Positions 7,356 through 13,242 of a stretch of 13,373 nt of DNA are shown here, one piece after another (positions within the stretch are counted from its first letter, which is position 1; each line of letters begins with the position of its first letter). The stretch lies in NCBI GenBank assembly GCA_031270515.1, contig JAISXM010000007.1, forward strand, positions 1-13,373, in the 5' to 3' direction. The notes beneath the pieces were generated by a model that saw nothing but the letters and a program-made list of their open reading frames with translations, made no database searches and was not told the origin of the DNA. The stretch is from Holosporales bacterium (GTDB lineage: Bacteria > Pseudomonadota > Alphaproteobacteria > BNTO01). Both the position numbers and the translations under genes were made by a program.

Positions 7356-8270
7356 TTACGATATTATAGGGATAATTTGGCGAGCTGTGAGTTCTGCTGG
7401 GGATTGCTGTCTATAACCAGAATTAGCATCAGCTATAGCACAACCCACATCTGTGTTCATGAAGAAGGGGAAAGGACATGAATGCGACAGCCTCGCAATT
7501 TTATACATATGAGTCTGTACGCTATCGAACACCCCCTTGTCAACATAACCAAATGGAGGCGACAGGTTAAAATCGCAGTAAGAACCCAAACTTAACATTG
7601 TGAATGCGTAATTCCCCATTAATGACTGGATTGCATTCTCTTCTCTACGTATAAACGCAACTAAATCATTACATACACCAGATGGGTCCGATATACACCT
7701 GCTGAAATCGTCTTCATATAGATTAAGAGCAAACGTCCTAAGGGCGTCTAGCCCCCTCATCGCTTCGCTAGTAAAAGGGTCAACATCAGAATCGTTAACG
7801 TTCATTACAGCTAACATTGCAAACTCTAATAATTTACTCTCAATGCATGCAGTTTTATCTGATATCAAAGATAAAAAAGCATCTTTTTTTACCGCGTTTT
7901 TAACTGAGTATTCAACCGCGACGTCAATTATGTCTTCAACCGCGGCGCTTTTTTCTAATGCAAAGGTTAACGCTGCTAATTCTTGAAATCTTGCATCTAT
8001 TTGGCGGAGACGACCTTTCCTATCGTAAATATTGAGAGCTTGAAGTGCTTCATCCGTGAGCTGCTCTTGAAGTGCTTTATCAATAAGGGGATCTTGAAGT
8101 GTAAGGGGATCTTGAAGTGTTTCATCCGTGATGAGCTCCCGAAATGTTTCATCGTCGGATGCTGCAGCTACTTCGTTTACGCTTGCTGGCGTAGGCGCAC
8201 TTGCATGGGCCCCTGCGCGTAGCATGGCTAACGCCATCATTGCAGCGTTTAGTGTATTATATTTATTCAT
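7356..8270 (-). CDS. Exported six-cysteine protein of unknown function
   Basis: I do not recognise this 304-residue protein. It starts with a probable signal peptide (MNKYNTLNAAMMALAMLRAG followed by AHASA, cleavage about 23-25). Residues about 43-80 are a degenerate tandem repeat around LQ(D/E)(P/Q)L with acidic residues (DETLQDPL, DKALQEQL, DEALQALN), mirrored in the DNA by repeated TCTTGAAGTG units at about 8037-8130. The middle (about 85-220) looks helical. Six cysteines, all after the leader (142, 192, 200, 232, 265, 277), suggest disulfides after export. A consensus promoter (8335-8307) and an AAGG site about 10 nt before the ATG support expression. The gene is more AT-rich than its rluD and trpX-like neighbours. 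A secreted effector or envelope protein is possible but unproven. Confidence 0.75.
   Translation of the reverse strand: MNKYNTLNAAMMALAMLRAGAHASAPTPASVNEVAAASDDETFRELITDETLQDPLTLQDPLIDKALQEQLTDEALQALNIYDRKGRLRQIDARFQELAALTFALEKSAAVEDIIDVAVEYSVKNAVKKDAFLSLISDKTACIESKLLEFAMLAVMNVNDSDVDPFTSEAMRGLDALRTFALNLYEDDFSRCISDPSGVCNDLVAFIRREENAIQSLMGNYAFTMLSLGSYCDFNLSPPFGYVDKGVFDSVQTHMYKIARLSHSCPFPFFMNTDVGCAIADANSGYRQQSPAELTARQIIPIIS
8030..8130 (-). repeat. Degenerate tandem repeat inside the six-cysteine protein gene
   Basis: The block CTTGAAGTG recurs four times on the plus strand with variable spacers, twice followed by CATCCGTGA and twice associated with AAGGGGAT. In the protein this gives the repeated acidic LQ-rich segment at residues about 48-80. 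Such arrays can change length by slippage. Confidence 0.6.
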
Positions 8271-8306
8271 AATACATTGACCTTACTTACTCTCTATTCT
8301 ACTTTA

Positions 8307-8335
8307 ATCATATCTTAGAATATTTGCCATGTCAA
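8307..8335 (-). promoter_or_regulatory. Consensus sigma-70 promoter for the six-cysteine protein gene
   Basis: On the minus strand, TTGACA (8335-8330), a 17-nt spacer and TATGAT (8312-8307) match the housekeeping consensus in 11 of 12 positions. The predicted start is near 8300, giving a leader of about 30 nt to the ATG at 8270. This is the best promoter in the window. Confidence 0.8.
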
Positions 8336-8370
8336 TATATTCACAGTTCTATTCCCTAGATTGTCAATCT

Positions 8371-8409
8371 TAACTTTCTCACTCTCTCCCTCTCTCACTC
8401 ACCCCCCTC
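8371..8409 (+). other. Polypyrimidine tract in intergenic region
   Basis: About 36 of 39 bases are C or T (CTCTCTCCCTCTCTCACTCA and flanks), ending in six C's. It precedes the TACAAT box (8418-8423) that is a candidate -10 for the small membrane protein gene. It may be only a slippage-prone simple sequence. Confidence 0.5.
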
Positions 8410-8466
8410 GAATATGCTACAATCACCTTGTCCAGATCGCGTCAACCCCCAAAAAAAAGGATATTT

Positions 8467-8631
8467 ATGGATTCAATTCGAGACTCAATGCACAATTACT
8501 ACACGGACGAAATTACGGACTTCCCCGCGAATCGGAATAACGTCCCCAAGCGGATCCTCCTAAGGAGGTCTGCGTTAATCGCAGGCATCGCGATCGTCCT
8601 CCTTGCGCTTGGCTGGTGGATCAGCAGGTAA
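8467..8631 (+). CDS. Small single-span membrane protein, 54 residues
   Basis: The ATG at 8467 has an AAAGGA site 6-7 nt upstream (8456-8461). The product has a polar N-terminus of about 32 residues (MDSIRDSMHNYYTDEITDFP onward) and a basic patch KRILLRR. One hydrophobic helix (about 35-51, ALIAGIAIVLLALGWW) follows, and the protein ends in ISR. This is the topology of a small tail-anchored inner-membrane protein. I know no family name for it. The stop TAA (8629-8631) is one base before the likely GTG start of the pseudouridine synthase, so the two genes form an operon and are probably translationally coupled. TACAAT at 8418-8423 is a candidate -10. Codons 33-34 are AGG AGG within the inverted repeat CCTCCT-A-AGGAGG. 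Confidence 0.7.
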   Translation: MDSIRDSMHNYYTDEITDFPANRNNVPKRILLRRSALIAGIAIVLLALGWWISR

Positions 8632-8632
8632 T

Positions 8633-9793
8633 GTGCCCCACATCCTTGTGCCTTCGCATTTGCACAACGCCCGCATCGACATAGCTCTTGCGGAGTTGCT
8701 GCCGTGCACTCGTTCGCATGCGCAGAAGTTGCTGCGGAGCTCGCTTGTCGCGTGCAACGGGGCACTCGTGTCGGGCGCGAAGCACAAGGTTGCCGCCGGC
8801 GATGAGTTAGCGATAGCCGCGCCCCCTTGCTCCGAAACGCGCGCGCAGCTGGATATTGCGCTGGATATCGTGTACGAAGATGACTGCTTGCTGGTTGTTA
8901 ACAAACCGGCGGGCTTGGTGGTGCATCCCTCCGCAGGGCACTCGGACGACACGCTTGTGAATGCTCTGGCGTCCCATTGCGCGCGCTTGTCTGACGTTGG
9001 CGATTACCCGGGCATTGTGCACCGCCTGGACAAAGATACCTCGGGCTTGATTTTGGTTGCGAAAACGAATGCTGCACATGCGGCGTTGGCCAAGCAATTT
9101 GTCCCAGTCGTAGATGCTCGCGGCGGCGTGACAAAATGCGCGCAACGCAAATACATAGCGCTCGTGTACGGGGAGCCTGCGGCAAGTGGCACAATAGAGA
9201 CGCGCATCGCCCGCAACAAAGTGGATCGGAAAAAAATGTGCGTAATCGCAGCAAGGCGCAAGTCTGCCGCCGGAGAGGAGCCCCCGCACGCGCACAGGCG
9301 CAAATATGCAGCCGGAGAGGAGTCCGCGCACACCGTTGGTCGCGTTGCAATCACGCAATACGCGCGCGTAAAAACATGGACGCGCGGCGACTCAAACAAA
9401 ATAAGCTTGCTCCATTTCAAGTTGTTAACCGGCAGAACCCACCAAATACGCGTGCATTGCCAGCATGCGGGCTTTCCAATTGTGGGGGATCCCGTGTATG
9501 GCGGCAACGGCGGCGGCAACGGCGGCAGCAACGGCGGCAAGCGCAGGGGCGACGTATGGCCAGAGGAGATCGCGATGTTCGCAAGGCAGGCGCTGCATGC
9601 GGCAGGTATAAGCTTTGAGCATCCGGTTACGCGCGAGGTTTTGCGCTTTGAGGTGGATGTGGCGCCAGATATGCTGGCGGCGCTGGAGGCGCTGGAGGCG
9701 CTGGAGGCGCTGGAGGAGCGGGAGGCGCTGGAGGAGCGGGATGAAAGGGAGGAAAGGGATGAGCGGGAGGCGCTGGAAAAATATTTTGAATAA
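8633..9793 (+). CDS. rluD: RluD-type 23S rRNA pseudouridine synthase with low-complexity insertions
   Basis: RluA/RluD-family enzymes isomerise uridines in 23S rRNA (RluD: helix 69, positions 1911, 1915, 1917). Start GTG 8633 is preferred: it follows the previous gene's stop by one base, with AGG at 8626-8628. A TTG at 8603 would add 10 residues from within the upstream gene. In the 386-residue form, an S4 RNA-binding domain comes first (DIALAELLPCTRSHAQKLLR). Next are the motif LVVNKPAGLVVHPSAGH, the catalytic motif HRLDKDTSG (Asp133), and TGRTHQIRVH with GDPVYGG. Three unusual expansions interrupt it: a duplicated 14-residue unit RRK(S/Y)AAGEE, a Gly/Asn-rich insert after GDPVYGG, and an acidic ALE/EER tail. 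The core motifs are intact, so activity is likely. RluD versus another RluA-family member (e.g. RluC) is judged from motifs only. Confidence 0.9.
   Translation: MPHILVPSHLHNARIDIALAELLPCTRSHAQKLLRSSLVACNGALVSGAKHKVAAGDELAIAAPPCSETRAQLDIALDIVYEDDCLLVVNKPAGLVVHPSAGHSDDTLVNALASHCARLSDVGDYPGIVHRLDKDTSGLILVAKTNAAHAALAKQFVPVVDARGGVTKCAQRKYIALVYGEPAASGTIETRIARNKVDRKKMCVIAARRKSAAGEEPPHAHRRKYAAGEESAHTVGRVAITQYARVKTWTRGDSNKISLLHFKLLTGRTHQIRVHCQHAGFPIVGDPVYGGNGGGNGGSNGGKRRGDVWPEEIAMFARQALHAAGISFEHPVTREVLRFEVDVAPDMLAALEALEALEALEEREALEERDEREERDEREALEKYFE
9254..9337 (+). repeat. Two 42-bp tandem units inside rluD
   Basis: Units 9254-9295 and 9296-9337 both begin AGGCGCAA and share GCCGGAGAGGAG. Each encodes 14 residues (RRKSAAGEEPPHAH / RRKYAAGEESAHTV). 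They are inserted between the DRKKM segment and the conserved ITQYARV strand, where the family normally has a short loop. Confidence 0.75.
9500..9540 (+). repeat. GGCGGCAAC-type microsatellite inside rluD
   Basis: Short GGCGGC(A/G)AC-like units encode a Gly/Asn/Ser-rich insert (GGNGGGNGGSNGG) directly after the conserved GDPVYGG motif, in a surface loop. Confidence 0.75.
9680..9778 (+). repeat. GCGCTGGAG microsatellite encoding the RluD tail
   Basis: Four perfect tandem copies of GCGCTGGAG (9680-9715) are followed by variants (GAGCGGGAG, GATGAAAGG). They encode an ALE repeat and a charged EER/DER tail, probably helical or disordered, which is not part of the usual enzyme. Unit length 9 preserves the reading frame. 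Confidence 0.85.
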
Positions 9794-9899
9794 GCAAAAG
9801 ATAATGCGTCAGATAAGATTAAATATAGTTTTTTAGTGCGAAAACTGAATAAATAAATCAAATAAAAGTACAGAATGAAATAAAAATGTATCTTTGGGG

Positions 9900-9927
9900 T
9901 TGCAATAATGCACCGACATAATATAGA
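9900..9927 (+). promoter_or_regulatory. Candidate promoter for the Sel1-repeat gene
   Basis: TTGCAA (9900-9905), 16 nt, then TATAGA (9922-9927). The rest of the 9794-9963 gap is very AT-rich. A weak stem AGTTTT/AAAACT (9827-9832, 9841-9846) is the only hint of termination after rluD. Predicted transcription starts near 9934, about 30 nt before the ATG at 9964. Confidence 0.45.
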
Positions 9928-9963
9928 CTATATATAGTAAGACATTTTGTGTCGAGTGATTAT

Positions 9964-12531
9964 ATGTTAAAGAGTCGTTCAAAATTAAAACATTTTTATT
10001 ATGTCACATTATTCTTTTCTAATTCAGTTGGCGAAAATATTGTTGCGACAGAGGCTCCTCCTGCTCCCGCAAGTGAGCGTATGTTTGCAGCGTTAGCAGG
10101 GCATGCAGACGGACATGCGTTAGAAAGAGAGACAGCGTATTTATGTGAATTGGCCGACAGAGGACACCCCGATGCCCAGTTGGTCTATGCGGCCCGCTTA
10201 TCTCTGGGCCTTGGAGTCGCGCAAGACAAGGCACTTGCCCTAAGGTACTACAAATTATCTGCGGATCAAGGTAACGCTAGGGCGAAAGTTTTATATGGTT
10301 GTTTACTAAAAACGGGAGATGGCGTGCCGCAAGATTTACCAGCTGCGGCGGCATACTTTAAAGAAGCCGCAGATCTGGGGGATTTGCTAGGGCAACTCAA
10401 TTATAATGTTTGCTTGTATTTTGGCCTTGGGGTCGCGGAAAACAAAGCGCGCGCGGCAGATTACCTTAAGCGTGCAGCCGACCAAGGTGATCGTGATGCC
10501 CAATGTCATTATGGAATGGTTTTAATGTCAGGAGATGGCATAGCAAAAAATGAAGCTGAAGCCGTAAAGTATTACAGATTGTCTGCTGACCAAGGTAATG
10601 CAGATGCCCAATATGCATATGCAAATGCTTTGAAATTTGGAATAGGCACGGCGGTGGATGAAATTAACGCTGCAAAATATTACAAGAAGTCTGCGGATCA
10701 AAATAATTTGAATGGGCAATTTTGCTATGGGGATTGCTTGTTGAACGGATTTGGCGTGGAAAAAGATATTGCCGCTAGTAATACGTTCTTCAAGCTTGCT
10801 GCAGATAGCGGTCATTCTACGGCGCAATGGGTGTATGGGTTGCACTTGGAATGCGGACAAGGCATAGAACTAGATCTGTCTGAAGCTGTCAGATATTATA
10901 GACAATCTGCGGACAAGGACGATATTAATGGGGCATTTTATTATGGCTCGTGCTTGTTGCACGGACGCGGCGTGCCCGCGGATGCGGTGCGTGGCGCTCA
11001 ATATTTTAAGTCCGCAGCAGACCGTGGACATCCTAACGCTCAGCTTGCATATGGCATTTGTTTGCAGCAGGGGATCGGCGTAGACAGAGATATAGCGACC
11101 TCCTTTTCATATTTAAAACTTGCTGCGGATCAACATGTGCTTGATGCACAACTTTTATGTGGAAAGTGCCTAAGGAAAGGGTTTGGCGTTCAACAAGACA
11201 TTGTACAAGCCATTAGTTATATCGAAGATGTTGTTAATAGGGGGAACGCTGGCGCCCCATCGGCATGTTATTTTTCCGCATTTGTGGAGTACGCATTGTG
11301 TGGCCAATCGCTCGCTAATATGTTGGAAAGAAACCAACCTTCAGACATGCAGGGACGTGAATCAACTTTAATGGGGATTGCCGGCGCCCGTGCTATTTCT
11401 GCCATATTCTTCAATATGGCGTCGAGAATTGGGATAGGAATAGGGAAAGGGAAAGCACAATACAAATATGCTCTCTGCTTAGAAAGAGCACTTGGTGTTG
11501 ATATGGATTTAACACAGGCGGCCCAATATTTTAAATCAGCCGCAGAGTCAGGCTATGAAAAGGGCAGAGTCGCGTATGAAGACTTTGTTGCGGACGGAAT
11601 TGTGCGGGATGAAAGCGTGGCAGGTGTGAATCATGTTGGCGCAGATGCAACCGCAGGGGGTGGCGTTGGCGCGGATGATGTGCCCGCAGATGCAAGCACA
11701 GCAGGTACGAACGATGTGATCCATTATCTTCTCGCAATAAAAAGAAACGCGGATGCAGGTGACGCTTCACAACAATTCCGTTATGCGCGCTTAATACAAA
11801 AAGGAGAGGTTCCCGTAAGAAGGCCCTCTGTGGCAGCTTGGTATTTAAAGCTTGCGGCGGACCAGCAATTTGCAAAAGCACAATATCATTACGGACGTTG
11901 TTTGTTAGATGGGGAAATAATTGCACGCAATTCAGTTAACGCAATGACGTATTTAAAACTTGCGGCAGACCAAAGCTATCCGAAAGCACAAGTCGCTTAT
12001 GCAGAAAATTTGTCAAATGGGATAAACGGTGTTATCGACGCATCCCAAGCGGAACGTTACTTTAAATTGGCGGCAGAAGCTGGTAATAGCGAAGGACAGT
12101 ATTGTTATGCAAACGTTGTTTTACTTGCGCAAACAATTCATAAAAATCGCAGTCCTGAGGAAGTTGCGGCGGCGGCGGCATACTATAAAGCGGCGGCGGA
12201 TAGTGGACATGTCGAGGCACAGTGTGCGTATGCAGACTGTCTAAAATATGGAGACGGCGTTCAAAAAAATCTATTGGGAGCAGCGGCTTACTTTCAAATG
12301 GCTGCAGACAACGGATCTAGCGAAGCACAATTTGCATATGCAGATCATTTAGAAGATATTGGAAATTTCTGTGATGCGGCTAGGTACTACAAGATGAGCG
12401 CGGACCAAGGGTATATCCAATCCCAATGGGCGTATGCTCGTCTTTTGAGGAATGGCAAAGGAGTCGCAGCGAATGAAGCGGAGGCAGATATATATGCGCA
12501 TTTGTTTGGTGCTAAGCGCGATGTAGCGTAG
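9964..12531 (+). CDS. Large Sel1-repeat (TPR-like) protein, probably exported
   Basis: The product has about 855 residues and consists almost entirely of Sel1-like repeats. These are 36-residue two-helix units of the form A-x-A-Q-x-x-Y-G-x-C-L-x-x-G-x-G-V-x-x-(D/N)-x-x-x-A-x-x-Y-(F/Y)-K-x-A-A-D-x-G. I count about 18: ten in a row (residues about 50-410), one after an irregular linker of about 75 residues, then seven after a second Gly/Ala/Asp-rich linker (about 540-585). Sel1 proteins are scaffolds for protein-protein contact; in intracellular bacteria (e.g. Legionella LpnE/EnhC, Coxiella) many act at the host interface. ATG 9964 is chosen (GAG 7 nt upstream, better spacing from the promoter); an in-frame GTG at 9949 is possible. 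The N-terminus is basic with a short hydrophobic stretch (FYYVTLFF), a marginal signal peptide. No enzymatic domain is visible. The partner is unknown. Confidence 0.9.
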   Translation: MLKSRSKLKHFYYVTLFFSNSVGENIVATEAPPAPASERMFAALAGHADGHALERETAYLCELADRGHPDAQLVYAARLSLGLGVAQDKALALRYYKLSADQGNARAKVLYGCLLKTGDGVPQDLPAAAAYFKEAADLGDLLGQLNYNVCLYFGLGVAENKARAADYLKRAADQGDRDAQCHYGMVLMSGDGIAKNEAEAVKYYRLSADQGNADAQYAYANALKFGIGTAVDEINAAKYYKKSADQNNLNGQFCYGDCLLNGFGVEKDIAASNTFFKLAADSGHSTAQWVYGLHLECGQGIELDLSEAVRYYRQSADKDDINGAFYYGSCLLHGRGVPADAVRGAQYFKSAADRGHPNAQLAYGICLQQGIGVDRDIATSFSYLKLAADQHVLDAQLLCGKCLRKGFGVQQDIVQAISYIEDVVNRGNAGAPSACYFSAFVEYALCGQSLANMLERNQPSDMQGRESTLMGIAGARAISAIFFNMASRIGIGIGKGKAQYKYALCLERALGVDMDLTQAAQYFKSAAESGYEKGRVAYEDFVADGIVRDESVAGVNHVGADATAGGGVGADDVPADASTAGTNDVIHYLLAIKRNADAGDASQQFRYARLIQKGEVPVRRPSVAAWYLKLAADQQFAKAQYHYGRCLLDGEIIARNSVNAMTYLKLAADQSYPKAQVAYAENLSNGINGVIDASQAERYFKLAAEAGNSEGQYCYANVVLLAQTIHKNRSPEEVAAAAAYYKAAADSGHVEAQCAYADCLKYGDGVQKNLLGAAAYFQMAADNGSSEAQFAYADHLEDIGNFCDAARYYKMSADQGYIQSQWAYARLLRNGKGVAANEAEADIYAHLFGAKRDVA

Positions 12532-12661
12532 CAATGAGCGAACTGGTCATTTTTGACTCGTCAAATGGGAACCCGGCTCCGCGCCTCCTGCCGAAAAACT
12601 CAATTCTGACGGCTTCGTTTGACGGCTTCGAAAGAACTCCAATTTTTTTGTGATTGGGTAT
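12532..12661. other. Intergenic spacer after the Sel1 gene
   Basis: No gene is visible. The sequence GACGGCTTCG occurs twice (12608-12617 and 12621-12630). A run of seven T's (about 12643-12649) follows, but no good stem precedes it, so a terminator is not proven. Confidence 0.4.
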
Positions 12662-12746
12662 ACCTACCCATAAAAACAAGTTGAATTTTTACCATCATCC
12701 AGGTCTTGCATGACAACGAGTTTCAACTTGTTTGTTATGGGGACCC
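12662..12746 (+). repeat. Palindromic 85-bp interspersed repeat, copy B
   Basis: Same orientation as copy A (219-303) and about 92% identical over 85 bp. The arms CCCATAAAAACAAGTTGAA (12667-12685) and TTCAACTTGTTTGTTATGGG (12722-12741) are complementary with one indel. The left end is extended by TATACCTA. Its right arm doubles as the start of the 79-bp tandem duplication. Confidence 0.78.
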
Positions 12747-12885
12747 TGGGTATTTTGGTAGTGAGAGCGTTCTGTTGCCCGGTCGCTCCCAAACCGCGAG
12801 TACTATTTGTTTGTTATGGGGCCCCTGGGTATTTTGGTAGTGAGAGCGTTCTGTTGCCCGGTCGCTCTCAAACCGCGAGTACTAT
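12728..12885. repeat. 79-bp tandem duplication adjoining the ssrA 3' end
   Basis: Units 12728-12806 and 12807-12885 differ at only two positions (12743 A versus 12822 C; 12789 C versus 12868 T). Each begins with the palindromic repeat's right arm (TTGTTTGTTATGGGG) and contains a hairpin GAGAGCG...CGCTCTC (perfect in unit 2, one wobble or mismatch in unit 1). Each ends CCGCGAGTACTAT. The second unit stops just beyond the predicted 3' end of the tmRNA coding piece. On the minus strand the hairpins would be the first strong structure after ssrA and may help end transcription. Confidence 0.85.
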
Positions 12886-13096
12886 TGCCGATCAATCAGC
12901 CGTTAGGCTAATTAAGCAGCCATAAGGTCGGACCTGCCGCCATTACCGTTTGCAACTTTCCGTCTCTTACGAGAGGAATTTGCTACACTCGAGATGCTAA
13001 TATTTTTGGCATCTATACTTTTTTGCCCGATAACGACGGGACAATTACGAACGAACACGGACCCTTTATTGTGCTTGTCGAAGCTGTGTCGCCCCC
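12886..13096 (-). ncRNA. ssrA: tmRNA coding piece
   Basis: It begins with acceptor strand GGGGGCG (13096-13090) and the D-loop analogue TTCGACA. A hairpin GATGC...GCATC (13013-12993) and a CTCT/AGAG stem-loop (about 12975-12964) precede the tag frame at 12953. After the tag stop, AGCC-TAAC-GGCT (about 12909-12898) forms a short stem near the presumed 3' end. The exact 3' end is not determined by sequence alone. Confidence 0.8.
12912..12953 (-). other. ssrA: tmRNA proteolysis-tag reading frame, ANGNGGRSDLMAA
   Basis: The resume codon GCA (12953-12951) follows AAAGTT, matching the usual AGTnGCAAAC context. Thirteen codons give ANGNGGRSDLMAA, then TAA (12914-12912). The initial Ala-Asn and terminal Ala-Ala fit all tmRNA tags, and the C-terminal MAA is a plausible ClpXP or FtsH degron. 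The charged alanyl residue on tmRNA would precede this sequence in the tagged protein. Confidence 0.85.
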
Positions 13097-13125
13097 ATAG
13101 CGATCGCCAAAGGCGATTCCTCTGA

Positions 13126-13207
13126 TGGTGGAGGCGCCGGGTACTGCCCCCGGGTCCAAGTCACCTATTCTAGCCAATATTTATCGTCATAGTTGGGTAT
13201 CCCCAAC
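13126..13207 (-). ncRNA. ssrA: tmRNA acceptor piece
   Basis: It starts at the hairpin GTTGGG-GATA-CCCAAC (13207-13192), right where a transcript from the TATAAT at 13219 would begin. It continues to GGAC, the T-arm CCGGG-GGCAGTA-CCCGG (13153-13137), acceptor strand CGCCTCC (13136-13130), discriminator A (13129) and encoded CCA (13128-13126). The seven-base T-loop GGCAGTA departs from the usual TTCGANT. Confidence 0.88.
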
Positions 13208-13213
13208 AGAATC

Positions 13214-13242
13214 ATTATAGCGAATCACACCACGAAACGAAA
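13214..13242 (-). promoter_or_regulatory. Promoter for ssrA
   Basis: A perfect TATAAT (13219-13214, minus) places the start at about 13207, exactly at the first hairpin of the acceptor piece. The -35 region at 17-nt spacing is TTTCGT (13242-13237), a poor match, so activity may depend on the -10 box or an activator. Confidence 0.6.

Larger units (their letters stand above)
12886..13207 (-). ncRNA. ssrA: Permuted two-piece tmRNA (alpha-tmRNA)
   Basis: tmRNA with SmpB rescues stalled ribosomes and tags the unfinished protein for degradation. Read on the minus strand, the tRNA-like 3' part comes first (acceptor piece, about 13207-13126, ending CCACCA). A 29-nt spacer with the hairpin ATCGCC-TTT-GGCGAT follows, then the 5' part (coding piece from 13096), which begins GGGGGCG and carries the TTCGACA signature (13082-13076). 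The two ends form a 7-bp acceptor stem, GGGGGCG with CGCCTCC, including G3.U70, the alanyl-tRNA synthetase identity pair. The T-stem is CCGGG/CCCGG. The coding piece has several stems (e.g. GATGC...GCATC) and the resume site AGTTGCAAACG, then the tag frame. Such permuted genes are processed into two RNAs and are typical of Alphaproteobacteria. The outer ends are estimates. Confidence 0.92.

Noticed and set aside
8603..8632. TTG at 8603 as the rluD start
   Set aside because: It lacks a Shine-Dalgarno and would overlap the small membrane protein gene; the GTG at 8633 directly follows that gene's stop.
9004..9861. Long open frame on the minus strand opposite rluD (285 codons)
   Set aside because: Its serine/alanine-rich low-complexity product is the antisense of the rluD microsatellites; rluD has clear catalytic motifs on the other strand.
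12728..12885. Possible CRISPR array
   Set aside because: Only two adjacent 79-bp units without spacers, and no cas genes.
12710..12925. Plus-strand frame covering the 79-bp tandem repeats
   Set aside because: Its protein repeats simply reflect the DNA duplication, and it ends inside the ssrA coding piece on the opposite strand.
12886..13207. Plus-strand structured RNA or tRNA at the right end
   Set aside because: The conserved GC-rich block only makes sense on the minus strand, where it ends in CCACCA and pairs with the downstream GGGGGCG.
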